64,000 nt of DNA, taken from assembly GCF_000473265.1 (NCBI RefSeq), contig NZ_KI421511.1, forward strand, positions 5,238,785-5,302,784, written 5' to 3'. Every line of letters begins with the position of its first letter. Position 1 is the stretch's first letter. This document shows, in pieces, positions 51,406 through 59,254 of the stretch. A program made the position numbers and the translations under genes. This DNA is from Amycolatopsis thermoflava N1165. GTDB lineage: Bacteria; Actinomycetota; Actinomycetes; Mycobacteriales; Pseudonocardiaceae. A model generated the notes under the pieces. It was not told where the DNA came from, did not search any database, and was given only the letters and a program-made list of their open reading frames with translations.

Positions 51406-52533
51406 ATGGGACGCAAGTTGTGCGCGGAGAGCGAGTACCCGGCGGCGTTGCTCGCCGTGGCGGGATACCGGCTGCCGGGGAGTGACCGGGCCTTCCCGGC
51501 GGAACCGGTGGCCGCCGGGGAGTGGCCCGCACTGCTGGCGGCGGCGCGGAAGCACCGGATGACCGGGCTGCTGACCGCGGCGATCACCGCGGGCGTGTTC
51601 CCGGCGACCGGCGAGCAGGCACGCGAGGTGAAGTCCGCGCATGCCACCAACCAGATGCGCGTGCTGGTGCTGGAGCACGAGCTGCTGCGGATCCTGGACC
51701 TGCTGGACGGCGCGGGCATCGAGGCGCGGGTGCTGAAGGGCACGGCGGTGGCGCACCTGGACTACCCCGATCCGGCGCTGCGGTCCTTCAACGACCTGGA
51801 TGTGATGGTGCGCGCGGCGGACATCGACCGGACCGTCGCGGTGCTGGCGACGGCCGGGTTCGAGCGCACGCTCGCCGAGCCGCGGCCGGGGTTCGACCGG
51901 CGCTTCGACAAGGGCATGACGTTGCGCCCGCCCGCCGGGTACGAGCTGGACCTGCACCGCACCTTCGTGCTCGGACCATGGGGGCGGCGCGTCGACCTGG
52001 ACGCGGTGTGGGACGCCGGGCAGGAGTTCTTCATCGGCGGTCGCGCGGTGCGGGCGCTGTCGCCGGCGAACCGGTTCCTGCACGCCTGCTACCACGCGGC
52101 CCTCGGCGACTGGCCGCTGCGGCTCGGGTCGCTGCGGGACGTGGCGGAGATGCTGCGGGTTTTGGATCCGGGGCCGGTGCTGGCGCTGGCCGGGTCGTGG
52201 GGCGCGGAGGCCGTGGTCGCCGCCGCGGTGGCCGACACGGTGCGCCTGCTGGGGATCAAGGTCCCCGGCCCGCTCGCGCGCTGGGCGGTGGCCTACGTGC
52301 CGTCGCCGCGGGACGAGTCGTGGCTGGGGTTGCACACGACGCCGGACAAGACGTTCGCGGCGCAGGCCGTGGCCACCCTGCGGGTCCTGCCGTGGCGCGA
52401 CAAGCCGGCGTACCTGCGTGCTCTGGTCTTCCCGGACGCGGACTACACGGCGGACCGGCACCGGAACCCGTTGAGCCGCTTCACCTACGCGCTGCGCGAG
52501 GTGCGGAAGGGCTCGCCGACCGGGACGCGCTGA
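51406..52533 (+). CDS. Nucleotidyltransferase-family protein (PF14907-like)
   Basis: 375 residues from ATG 51406 (GGAGG at five bases; ATG 51391 is an alternative that overlaps the previous stop). The core reads RVLKGTAVAHLDYPDPALRS followed by FNDLDVMVRAADIDRTV, the Gly-Thr/DxD pattern of nucleotidyltransferases of the NTP_transf_5 group. LDLHRTFVLGPWG and a C-terminal helical domain follow. Proteins of this group are often found with lasso peptide clusters that carry an HPr-kinase-like gene, and such a cluster begins 2 kb downstream. Its role there is unclear to me. Confidence 0.75.
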   Translation: MGRKLCAESEYPAALLAVAGYRLPGSDRAFPAEPVAAGEWPALLAAARKHRMTGLLTAAITAGVFPATGEQAREVKSAHATNQMRVLVLEHELLRILDLLDGAGIEARVLKGTAVAHLDYPDPALRSFNDLDVMVRAADIDRTVAVLATAGFERTLAEPRPGFDRRFDKGMTLRPPAGYELDLHRTFVLGPWGRRVDLDAVWDAGQEFFIGGRAVRALSPANRFLHACYHAALGDWPLRLGSLRDVAEMLRVLDPGPVLALAGSWGAEAVVAAAVADTVRLLGIKVPGPLARWAVAYVPSPRDESWLGLHTTPDKTFAAQAVATLRVLPWRDKPAYLRALVFPDADYTADRHRNPLSRFTYALREVRKGSPTGTR

Positions 52534-52536
52534 TGG

Positions 52537-53466
52537 TCAGCGCCGCAGCCGCGCGACCAGCAGGTTCGAGTCGTCGCCCACCAGGTTGGCGCCGTTGGTC
52601 ACGTAGACCCGGCTCCCCCGCACCACGACGGCCGTGGTGCCCTGCATGCCGTCCCCGGCGTCCAGCACGGTTTCCCGGGAGCCGTCCGCGCCCACCCGCA
52701 CGAGCTTGCTGTCCTGGTTGATCGCGGCGAGGATCTCGTCGCCCCGGCCGGTGAAGTCGAAGTCGTCGATGCCCGCGAGCCCGGTGGCCCGGACCTCGGC
52801 GGCGCCGCCGGTCAGCGGGATGCGGACGATGGTGCCCCGGTCGGAGTTGCTCGCCCAGACGGCGCCGTCATGGACCTTCAGGCCGTTGACGCCGAAGAAG
52901 CCGTCGGGAGCCAGTGCGCGGTCCGCCGACCACACGGTTGCCGCGCCGCCATGCAGCGGGGCCTGCCAGATGCGCCCGCCCGCCGAGTCGGTGATCAGGA
53001 AGCGGTCGCCGTCGATGACCAGCGCGTTCGGCATGGTGTCGGCGGGGAGCGGCACGACGAGCCGGGGCGTCCCGGCGCGGACCTGCCAGATCCCGGTCAG
53101 CCCGCCCTGTCCCGCGGAGTAGAGGAAGTACACGTCGCCGCGGCCCGAGCGGGCCACCCCGGTGACCACGGGGGTCCCGACGACCGGCGTGGTGCCGCCG
53201 CCGTCCGGCGGGAGCGGCATAGTGACGAGCACCCGGACGGCTCCGTCCGGCGCGACCCGCACCACCTGCCGGGCGGGGATCATGCCGATCACCGCACCGC
53301 CGCCGGGTTCTGGTGCGATGCTCTCGGCGGCCTGGCCCGCGGCCCGGTCGAAGTGGGCGAGGACGCGCACGTCGGCCAGGCGGGTGCCGCCAGTGTCGGC
53401 GCTCGCCGGGACGCCTGCGGTGAGGAGGGCGGCGGTGAGCAGGGCGGCGATCCGGTGGGCGGTCAT
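52537..53466 (-). CDS. Secreted beta-propeller protein (SMP-30/NHL-like)
   Basis: 309 residues from ATG 53466, which overlaps the stop of the upstream regulator (ATGA). Signal peptide MTAHRIAALLTAALLTAGVPASAD. Repeats of the form GIDDFDFTGRGDEILAAINQ, NGLKVHDGAVWASNSDRGTI and NALVIDGDRFLITDSAGGRI mark a six-bladed SMP-30/gluconolactonase- or ScyD-like propeller. Enzymatic activity is not evident. Coupled to an XRE-type regulator, so probably induced together. Confidence 0.8.
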   Translation of the reverse strand: MTAHRIAALLTAALLTAGVPASADTGGTRLADVRVLAHFDRAAGQAAESIAPEPGGGAVIGMIPARQVVRVAPDGAVRVLVTMPLPPDGGGTTPVVGTPVVTGVARSGRGDVYFLYSAGQGGLTGIWQVRAGTPRLVVPLPADTMPNALVIDGDRFLITDSAGGRIWQAPLHGGAATVWSADRALAPDGFFGVNGLKVHDGAVWASNSDRGTIVRIPLTGGAAEVRATGLAGIDDFDFTGRGDEILAAINQDSKLVRVGADGSRETVLDAGDGMQGTTAVVVRGSRVYVTNGANLVGDDSNLLVARLRR

Positions 53467-54314
53467 GCTTCTCCTCGGGTGGTGAAGGTCTCCTGGCCGA
53501 GCACGGCCAGCAGCTCCAGCTGGGACACCGCGGCGCTGCCCGGCGCGGGTGAGTACACGATCAGGCGCTGGTCCTGCCGGGCCGTCGCCAGCACGTCGAA
53601 GTCCAGCTCGACGAGGCCGATCGCGGGGTGCCGGATGCGCTTGCGGTCGCTGCGGCGGACGGCGACGTCGTGCCGCGCCCAGAGCCCGGCGAACTCGGCG
53701 CTCTCCGACCGCAGCGCCTCGACCAGTTGGCGGGCCGCCGGATCGTCCGGGCGGGCCGCGAGGGTGGCGCGCAGGTCGTCGACCTGCGCGTGGCTTTCGT
53801 GGTCGTGGTCCTCGGCGGGGTGGCGCTCGCGCATCGCCGGGTCGGTGAACCACCGGTAGGTGCAGCTGCGGGCCAGGCCCCGGAAGCGGGTCTGCTCCCC
53901 GAGCAGCGCGTCGGCCATCGCGTTCTGGGCGAGCACGACGTTCAGGTCGGTGGCGATCAGCGCGGGCAGGCCCGTGAGCCCGTCCAGCAGCCGGAGGAGG
54001 CCGCGGCTGACGTGCTCGTCACCGCCGGTGCGCGGCGGGGCCTGGTGGCCGGCGAGCCGGAAGAGGTGGTCGCGCTCGTCGACGGTCAGCCGCAGCGCGC
54101 GGGTCAGCGCGGTGAGCACGGCGGCCGACGGTCGGGGGCCGCGGCCCTGCTCCAGGCGGGCGTAGTAGTCCGGCGACATGCCGGCGAGCTGGGCGACCTC
54201 GAAGCGGCGGAGCCCCGGCGTCCGGCGCCGCCCGCCCGACGGCACCCCGACGTCCCCAGGCTGAAGCAGCGCCCGGCGACGCCGGAGGAAGTCCGCGAGT
54301 TCGTTCCGTTCCAC
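53463..54314 (-). CDS. XRE/MmyB-type transcriptional regulator
   Basis: 283 residues from GTG 54314 (VERNELADFLRRRRALLQPG). The N-terminal HTH (RRFEVAQLAGMSPDYYARLE, about 35-70) is followed by the MmyB-like ligand domain with LIATDLNVVLAQNAMADAL and the C-terminal HPAIGLVELDFDVLATARQD. These regulators bind fatty-acid-like ligands in some cases and usually control the neighbouring gene. Here the secreted propeller gene is coupled downstream. It also abuts the lasso locus, but a link to it is not supported by sequence. Confidence 0.9.
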   Translation of the reverse strand: MERNELADFLRRRRALLQPGDVGVPSGGRRRTPGLRRFEVAQLAGMSPDYYARLEQGRGPRPSAAVLTALTRALRLTVDERDHLFRLAGHQAPPRTGGDEHVSRGLLRLLDGLTGLPALIATDLNVVLAQNAMADALLGEQTRFRGLARSCTYRWFTDPAMRERHPAEDHDHESHAQVDDLRATLAARPDDPAARQLVEALRSESAEFAGLWARHDVAVRRSDRKRIRHPAIGLVELDFDVLATARQDQRLIVYSPAPGSAAVSQLELLAVLGQETFTTRGEA

Positions 54315-54362
54315 GTCCCCAGCATGATCCGCGCGTGGTGCGGACAACCAGGACTTGTCGAT

Positions 54363-54470
54363 ACCACCTACCGGGCGGTGGCCAGCCAGACCCGCAGCGG
54401 CAACGGCACAGCACGACCCCCGCCCGGTACGGCAACCCGCCCGCACCACCTACCGGGCCGTGGCCAGCCA
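54363..54470. repeat. Direct repeat of the cyclase-1 3' end
   Basis: ACCACCTACCGGGC(G/C)GTGGCCAGCCA occurs at 54363-54388 and 54445-54470 with one difference in 26 bases, 82 bp apart. On the minus strand both copies encode WLATAR followed by TAG, the C-terminus of lasso cyclase 1. The distal copy is outside the gene, so the tail has been duplicated. Confidence 0.8.
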
Positions 54471-55580
54471 AGCCTGCTGCAACAACGTCATCGACGGCGC
54501 GGGCGGCCTCGCCGACAACCACCCGTCCCGCAGCGCCTGCGCATCCACCAGCTCGTGGTCCACCCCGCGGCCGGTCCACTCCCGCGCGAACGCCCGCGTC
54601 CGTTCGGTGAACACCGCGCCCGTGAAGGTCGCCTTCGTCCGGCGTTCCAGGACCTCCCGGGGCAGCAGGTCGCCGAACACGTCGCGCATCGTCGCCGTCC
54701 GCCCGCTCCAGCCCCAGAACCCGGCGGCCCGCGCGATCGCCGCCACGAAGTCCGGCTCCGCGAACGTCTGCACGTACCGGCAGTCCAGTTCGGACCCCAG
54801 CGTGCGCACGCTCTGGTAACCCAGCCGCGCGCACCGCCGCGTCGTGAACTGCCACGCGTGGCGGCCGGCGTGCAGCTCGTACGCCGCCGCGTCCGCCGCG
54901 TCCAGTTCGGCGAGCAACTCCGCCGCGGCAGGCCGCAGCCACGGCCGCTGGTGCCGGTTGCGCAACGCCGCCCGCCGCCGCACCCGCGCCGGGGCCAGCG
55001 CACGCACCGCGTCCGGGAACACGCTCGCCCGCACCCGGCCCCGCGCCTTGAGCACCTTCGTCAACGGCGTGATCCGCTTCAGCCCGAACACCTCGTCGCC
55101 GCCCTCGCCGGTCAGCAGCACCCCGCCGCGGGCCGCGTCCATCATCCGCCAGGTCGGTGCGAAGTTCGGCGGCCACACCAGCCCGTGCCGCCGCAGCACC
55201 GCCGCCGCGATGGGCCCGACCGGGTCGTGCTCGTCGTCCACGGTCAGCACGATCCGTTCGGTGACACCGAGGTGCGTGAGCACGGCGTCCTGCCACGCGG
55301 TCTCGTCCGACTCGGGCGCGGCCGGATAACGCAACGTGATCGGCACCGGCAGCGGCAGCCCTTCGCGCCGGGCCAGCGCCACCGCCGCGGCCAGCAACGC
55401 GGAGGAGTCCCGGCCACCGGAAAAGGCGACCAGGCACGGTGTGCGGTTCAGGTGGCCGAGCAGGATCCGGTCCAGCACCCGCCGCGGCTCGCCGGGATCG
55501 CCCAGCGGCAGCGGGATGAGGTCGTACCCGTTGATCCAGCCACCCGCGATCTCCAGTCGGTCCATTGTGTACAGGGCCAC
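54450..55580 (-). CDS. Lasso peptide cyclase-type asparagine synthetase 1 (short form, no amidotransferase domain)
   Basis: 376 residues from GTG 55580 (ATG 55565 is an alternative). The first 45 residues are a short beta-like lead-in, followed at once by the ATP-pyrophosphatase loop LVAFSGGRDSSALLAAAVAL. VLLTGEGGDEVFG and the C-terminal LPREVLERRTKATFTGAVFT complete the AS-B-like fold. The N-terminal glutamine amidotransferase domain of AsnB and of longer lasso cyclases (500-600 aa) is absent, with no N-terminal Cys. By family it would adenylate the core Asp side chain and close the macrolactam. It follows the two precursor genes with a strong hairpin between. The sister enzyme is at 59251-60363. 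Confidence 0.82.
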   Translation of the reverse strand: MALYTMDRLEIAGGWINGYDLIPLPLGDPGEPRRVLDRILLGHLNRTPCLVAFSGGRDSSALLAAAVALARREGLPLPVPITLRYPAAPESDETAWQDAVLTHLGVTERIVLTVDDEHDPVGPIAAAVLRRHGLVWPPNFAPTWRMMDAARGGVLLTGEGGDEVFGLKRITPLTKVLKARGRVRASVFPDAVRALAPARVRRRAALRNRHQRPWLRPAAAELLAELDAADAAAYELHAGRHAWQFTTRRCARLGYQSVRTLGSELDCRYVQTFAEPDFVAAIARAAGFWGWSGRTATMRDVFGDLLPREVLERRTKATFTGAVFTERTRAFAREWTGRGVDHELVDAQALRDGWLSARPPAPSMTLLQQAWLATAR

Positions 55581-55620
55581 CGGGTGCTCACTTCCGGACA
55601 GTCGGCGGACGTGGACAGGT

Positions 55621-55658
55621 GGTCACGGGCCCGGCGGCCGACCGCCGGGCCCGTGACC
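55621..55658 (-). terminator. 17-bp hairpin between precursor 1 and cyclase 1
   Basis: GGTCACGGGCCCGGCGG, loop CCGA and the exact complement make a 17-bp perfect stem, placed 10 bp after the stop of precursor 1. It probably ends most transcripts after the precursors and lets a fraction read into the cyclase. Confidence 0.75.
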
Positions 55659-55668
55659 GGGAAACGCA

Positions 55669-55809
55669 TCACGAGTAGGCGTCGTTGTCGCCGAGAATCG
55701 GGATCGCCCACGTGAGGTTGTCCGGCGAAGAACCAAACAGGTTCGCCTGTGTCAAGTCCGTCACCGAACCCAACAGGGTGATTTCCGGGGTGGTGTAGGG
55801 CTCGCGCAT
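55669..55809 (-). CDS. Lasso peptide precursor 1 (46 aa)
   Basis: ATG 55809 with GGGAGGTGA eight bases upstream; TGA 55669-55671. The leader MREPYTTPEITLLGSVTDLT fits the Y-x2-P-x-L/I-x3-G-x5-T rule exactly (Tyr5, Pro8, Ile10, Gly14, Thr20 as the penultimate leader residue). Cleavage after Gln21 gives a 25-residue core starting ANLFGSSPD, with Ala1 and Asp9 positioned for a nine-residue macrolactam, then NLTWAIPILG and the acidic tail DNDAYS. The C-terminal serine is a candidate for phosphorylation by the HPr-kinase-like protein at 57921-58838. The ring ANLFGSSPD resembles that of paeninodin (AGPGTSTPD). Confidence 0.88.
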   Translation of the reverse strand: MREPYTTPEITLLGSVTDLTQANLFGSSPDNLTWAIPILGDNDAYS

Positions 55810-55853
55810 GTGTTCACCTCCCCCCGCCACTGGCAGGAACGGGAAAACCGGGG

Positions 55854-55991
55854 TCACGAAAAGGTCAGGTCCCCGAAGATGGTGCCGGCGGCGAAATCGG
55901 CGTCGAGCCGGCTTCCCGACGACTGACCGAGCGTGAGCTCGGACAACGAGCCGATGTCCTCGATGCCCGGGGCGGCGTACTCTTTCTTCAT
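55854..55991 (-). CDS. Lasso peptide precursor 2 (45 aa)
   Basis: ATG 55991 with GAAAGGAG upstream; stop TGA 55854-55856. The leader MKKEYAAPGIEDIGSLSELT has Tyr5, Pro8, Ile10, Gly14 and Thr20 in the same register as precursor 1. Cleavage after Leu21 gives a 24-residue core GQSSGSRLD-ADFAAGTIFGDLTFS, with Gly1 and Asp9 for a nine-residue ring and again a terminal serine. The cores of the two precursors share little beyond ring size and the last residue, so they should form different products. It is the first gene of the precursor-cyclase transcript; the divergent exporter gene starts 102 bp away. Confidence 0.88.
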   Translation of the reverse strand: MKKEYAAPGIEDIGSLSELTLGQSSGSRLDADFAAGTIFGDLTFS

Positions 55992-56093
55992 GTCACTCCT
56001 TTCCGTTAATCGTCGACGAGCGAGAACCCAAGGACCTCGATCGGGATTCGCCTGATTGCGCCAAGCCGTTACAACCACTCGCCGAATGTACTG
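55992..56093. promoter_or_regulatory. Divergent promoter region of the lasso locus
   Basis: This 102-bp gap lies between the start of precursor 2 (minus strand) and the exporter (plus strand) and must hold the promoters for both. I see no convincing -35/-10 pair and no long palindrome, only the precursor's ribosome-binding site at its left end. Confidence 0.5.
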
Positions 56094-57938
56094 GTGACGT
56101 TGTCCAACCGGTACCGCCACAATTCTTGGAATACGTTTTCCCGGCGGTACGATTCGACGGTGGGGATCACAGGTATCGCGCGGGCTTCGGCGGCCACGCC
56201 ACGGCTGATCGCGGCCGCGACGCGCGAGGTCGCCGCGGCCGACCGGTTCGGCACCGTGACCGCGGCGATCTACCAGATCATCGGCGCCGTCGGCGCGCTC
56301 GGTGTGGTCGCGGCGAGCAAGCTCACCTTCGACGCGTTGCTGCAACCGGAGAGCGCGCGCTTCGGGCTCACCGTTTCGTTGCTGGCGCTGGCGTTCATGA
56401 CGGCGCTGACCGGCTCGGTCAGCGCCCTGCAGACCCAGCAGCACCGGCTGCTCGGCGAGCGCGTCTCGCAGCGGGTGTGGGACCGGGTGCTGGACACGAC
56501 GGCACGCGCGGACCTGGTGACCTACGAGTCCGCCGGGTTCGCCACGTCTCTGGAACGCGTCCAGCAGAACGCGCTCACCCGGCCGTTCGCGGTGACCACC
56601 GCGCTGCTCGGCCTGACCGGCAGCCTGCTGGGCGTGGTCACGATGTCGGCGGTGCTGATCGGCGTCGAACCGCTGCTGGTGCCGATCCTGCTCGCCGCCG
56701 GGCTGCCCGCGGTGCTGCTCGCGCGGTGGGCCAGCCGCACCGAGTTCGCGTTCGCCCACCGGCTGACCCCGCTGTTCCGCCGCCGCAACTATCTGCGGCA
56801 GCTGCTCACCCAACGCCCGTACGCGGCGGAGTTGCGTGCGTTCCACTCGACGAAGCCGCTGCGCGAGCGCCACCGCGAGCTGAACGCCGGCATCAACGTC
56901 CAGCTGCGGCAACAGGTCCGGCGGCGGCAGCTGATCGCCGGTCTCACCACGATCGGCGTCGCGCTGTCGCTGACGGCCGCGCTGCTGGCGATCATCGGCC
57001 TGGTGCGCAGCGGCCGCATCGACCTGCCTGCCGCGGGCGCGGCCGCGATCGCCGTGCGGTTGCTGAGCAGCCAGCTCGGCACGCTGTTCACCTCGATCGG
57101 CGGGCTGCTCGAATCGGCGCCGTTCCTGGCCGACCTGGAGCGGTTCGTCGCCTCCGCCCCGCCGTCCCCCGCCGCCGGGGAGAAGCGGCCGCTGCGGCAG
57201 GGAATAGTGTTGCGGGACATCAGTTTCCGCTACCCCGAGCAGGAGCGGCCCGCGGTCGACGCGGTGGACATCGAGATCGGCGCGGGCGAGGTGGTCGCGC
57301 TGGTCGGCGAGAACGGTTCCGGCAAGACGACGCTGGCCAAGATCGTCGCCGGACTGTACGACCCGGACCTCGGCACGCGCCGCTGGGACGGCGCGGACGC
57401 CCCGCCCGCCGACATCCGCGCCTCGGTGACGGTGATCTTCCAGGACTTCGTGCGGTACCAGATGACGCTGCGCGACAACATCACGATCAGCGACGGCGAC
57501 CGGCCGGGCGACGAGGAGTCGGTGCACGACGCCGCCCGGCGCGCGGGTGTCCTCGGGGTGACGCGCGAGCTGCCGCACGGCCTGGACACGATGCTCGGCC
57601 GGGACCTGGACGAGGGTTCCGACCTGTCCGGCGGGCAGTGGCAGCGGGTGGCGCTGGCGCGGGCGCTCTACCGGGACACGTCGCTGGTGGTGCTGGACGA
57701 GCCCGCCGCGGCGCTCGACCCGCGCGCGGAGCACGAGCTGTTCGCCGACGTCCGGGCGATGCTGGGCGGGCGGGCCGCGTTGCTGATCTCGCACCGCTTT
57801 TCCAGCACCCGCATGGCCGACCGGATCTACGTGCTCGACGCGGGCCGCGTGGTGGAGTGCGGCACGCACGATGAGCTGATGGCGCGCGCCGGCCAGTACG
57901 CCGAGCTGTACCGCCTCCAGTCAGCGGCCTACCGCTGA
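56094..57938 (+). CDS. ABC exporter (fused membrane and ATPase domains), lasso peptide transporter
   Basis: 614 residues from GTG 56094; a strong ribosome-binding site is not visible, and GTG 56160 is possible. Residues 40-340 form the six-helix exporter domain (TAAIYQIIGAVGALGVVAAS, LTVSLLALAFMTALTGSVSA). The nucleotide-binding domain has Walker A VGENGSGKTTLAKIVAGLYD near 404, signature DLSGGQWQRVALARALYRD near 511 and Walker B LVVLDEPAAALDP near 532. No C39 peptidase domain is present, as is normal for lasso exporters (D proteins). It is encoded opposite to the rest of the lasso genes and overlaps the kinase gene 3' end by 18 bp. Confidence 0.9.
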   Translation: MTLSNRYRHNSWNTFSRRYDSTVGITGIARASAATPRLIAAATREVAAADRFGTVTAAIYQIIGAVGALGVVAASKLTFDALLQPESARFGLTVSLLALAFMTALTGSVSALQTQQHRLLGERVSQRVWDRVLDTTARADLVTYESAGFATSLERVQQNALTRPFAVTTALLGLTGSLLGVVTMSAVLIGVEPLLVPILLAAGLPAVLLARWASRTEFAFAHRLTPLFRRRNYLRQLLTQRPYAAELRAFHSTKPLRERHRELNAGINVQLRQQVRRRQLIAGLTTIGVALSLTAALLAIIGLVRSGRIDLPAAGAAAIAVRLLSSQLGTLFTSIGGLLESAPFLADLERFVASAPPSPAAGEKRPLRQGIVLRDISFRYPEQERPAVDAVDIEIGAGEVVALVGENGSGKTTLAKIVAGLYDPDLGTRRWDGADAPPADIRASVTVIFQDFVRYQMTLRDNITISDGDRPGDEESVHDAARRAGVLGVTRELPHGLDTMLGRDLDEGSDLSGGQWQRVALARALYRDTSLVVLDEPAAALDPRAEHELFADVRAMLGGRAALLISHRFSSTRMADRIYVLDAGRVVECGTHDELMARAGQYAELYRLQSAAYR

Positions 57939-58838
57939 CAGCAGGTCCGCGAGCACCTGGTCGCGGAAGGGCGGTCCCCACGGCACGGTCGCCTCGTACA
58001 CCGGGACCTGCGCGACCAGATCGGCCAGCCCCTGGAACGCGAAGTCCATCACGGCCGGATCGCGCCAGCCGAGCACGCGCGGGAACTGGCTCATCCGCAG
58101 GAACGCCCGCGTCCCGGTGATCCGCTCGACGGAAACGTCCACAGCGGACCGGCTCGGCCGCGGGATCACGCACGCCGCCAACGGCAACGCGTCCGCGTAC
58201 ACCGGCGACCGCAGGGCCAGCCGCCCGTCCGCGGTGGGCCGCACGTCCGCCGCGGCGGCTCCGTCGGCGAGGCCCCGCGCCGCCATCCGCAGCCGGTTCT
58301 CCGTGCTCCCCGGGTGCACGAGCCCGCCGGGGTCCACCCGCAGCACGTCGTCGGCCACCAGGTCGCACCCGTGCCCGCACAACGCCGCGGCCAGGGTGGA
58401 CTTCCCCATCCCGGACGCGCCGACGAACGCCAGCGCCCGCTCGCCTGCCCGCACCGCGCTCGCGTGAAGCACGAGGTGCGAGTTCAGCGTCAGGTGCACG
58501 GCCAGCAGCGCGCCCGTCGCGAGCACGGTCAGCAACCCGTGGTCGGCCGCCGGGTCCAGGTGGTAGGTCACCTCACGCAGCAACGGATCGCCGGCGAACT
58601 CGCACAGTCCCGGGTAGCGCAGCACCGTCCGGTCGCCGTCCGTGGCGAGCGTGTAGAACACCCGCCCGTCCGGTTTCGCCAGCTCGGCGAGGCACCGCCC
58701 GGGCAGCGCCGCGCGCGGCACCTCCCGGTCGGCGCCCCGGCGCAGCACCAGGTGCGGCTCGCCGCCGTCCCCGGCGGGCAGCGCCAGCTCGACGTCGCTC
58801 CACACGGTCAGCCCGTGCGCCCGGTACGTGAAGTCCAT
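57921..58838 (-). CDS. HPr kinase-like lasso peptide kinase
   Basis: 305 residues from ATG 58838; GTG 58847, overlapping the preceding stop as GTGA, is an alternative. The conserved HPrK/P core is present: LVLHASAVRAGERALAFVGA, Walker A GASGMGKST at 140-148 and LVADDVLRVDP. The N-terminal DRTG-like HPrK domain is missing and replaced by a beta-rich segment, as in paeninodin-type kinases (PadeK/ThcoK), which phosphorylate the C-terminal Ser of lasso precursors. Both precursors here end in Ser. The gene is last in the B1-C-B2-kinase transcript. HprK-like proteins with this short N-terminus are not regulators of sugar transport. Confidence 0.85.
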   Translation of the reverse strand: MDFTYRAHGLTVWSDVELALPAGDGGEPHLVLRRGADREVPRAALPGRCLAELAKPDGRVFYTLATDGDRTVLRYPGLCEFAGDPLLREVTYHLDPAADHGLLTVLATGALLAVHLTLNSHLVLHASAVRAGERALAFVGASGMGKSTLAAALCGHGCDLVADDVLRVDPGGLVHPGSTENRLRMAARGLADGAAAADVRPTADGRLALRSPVYADALPLAACVIPRPSRSAVDVSVERITGTRAFLRMSQFPRVLGWRDPAVMDFAFQGLADLVAQVPVYEATVPWGPPFRDQVLADLLSAVGR

Positions 58839-58843
58839 TGTGG

Positions 58844-59254
58844 TCACCCCGCCGATCCGAGTACCGCGTACCGCCCCGCCGTGGGGTCGAGCGCCCTGCC
58901 GTCGATCTCCAGCCAGGAGTGCGCGGAGAACCGGCCGTCCGCCTCGCGCCGCACACCGATCCGCAGCACCGGTTCCAGTGCCCGCAACCGGTGGCCGATC
59001 AGCAGGCACTGCCGCAGGCAAGTGTCGCCGGCAGGCCACCGCGACACCACGAAGTACGAGGCCCGGATCGGCGCCCGCGACCACCGCGGCAGCACGGGCG
59101 ACTCGTCGGCGGGCGGCGCGGCGCTGGTCAGGTCGCACCGCACTCCGAGCCGTCGACAGGTTTCGCGCAGGTCGGCGCGCCGCAGGCTGAGCTCGATCCG
59201 CACCATCGCCGGGAGCGCGCGCAGCACCTCCCACGCCAGCCGCCGCCTCCTCAT
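58844..59254 (-). CDS. Lasso peptide leader protease B2 (transglutaminase-like)
   Basis: 136 residues, ATG 59254 overlapping the cyclase 2 stop (ATGA). The cysteine-protease triad of the family is visible: Cys79 in PAGDTCLRQCLLIGHRL, His112 in FSAHSWLEIDG and Asp118 in the same segment. The start RLAWEVLRALPAMVRIELSL is the usual amphipathic N-terminal helix. B2 enzymes cut after the residue following the penultimate Thr of the leader, with help from B1, before or during ring closure. One B2 serves both precursors here. Confidence 0.92.
   Translation of the reverse strand: MRRRRLAWEVLRALPAMVRIELSLRRADLRETCRRLGVRCDLTSAAPPADESPVLPRWSRAPIRASYFVVSRWPAGDTCLRQCLLIGHRLRALEPVLRIGVRREADGRFSAHSWLEIDGRALDPTAGRYAVLGSAG

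Noticed and set aside
55669..55857. Longer reading of lasso precursor 1 starting at 55857
   Set aside because: The extra N-terminus would overlap precursor 2 and lacks a ribosome-binding site. The ATG at 55809 has GGGAGGTGA and gives the same leader length as precursor 2.
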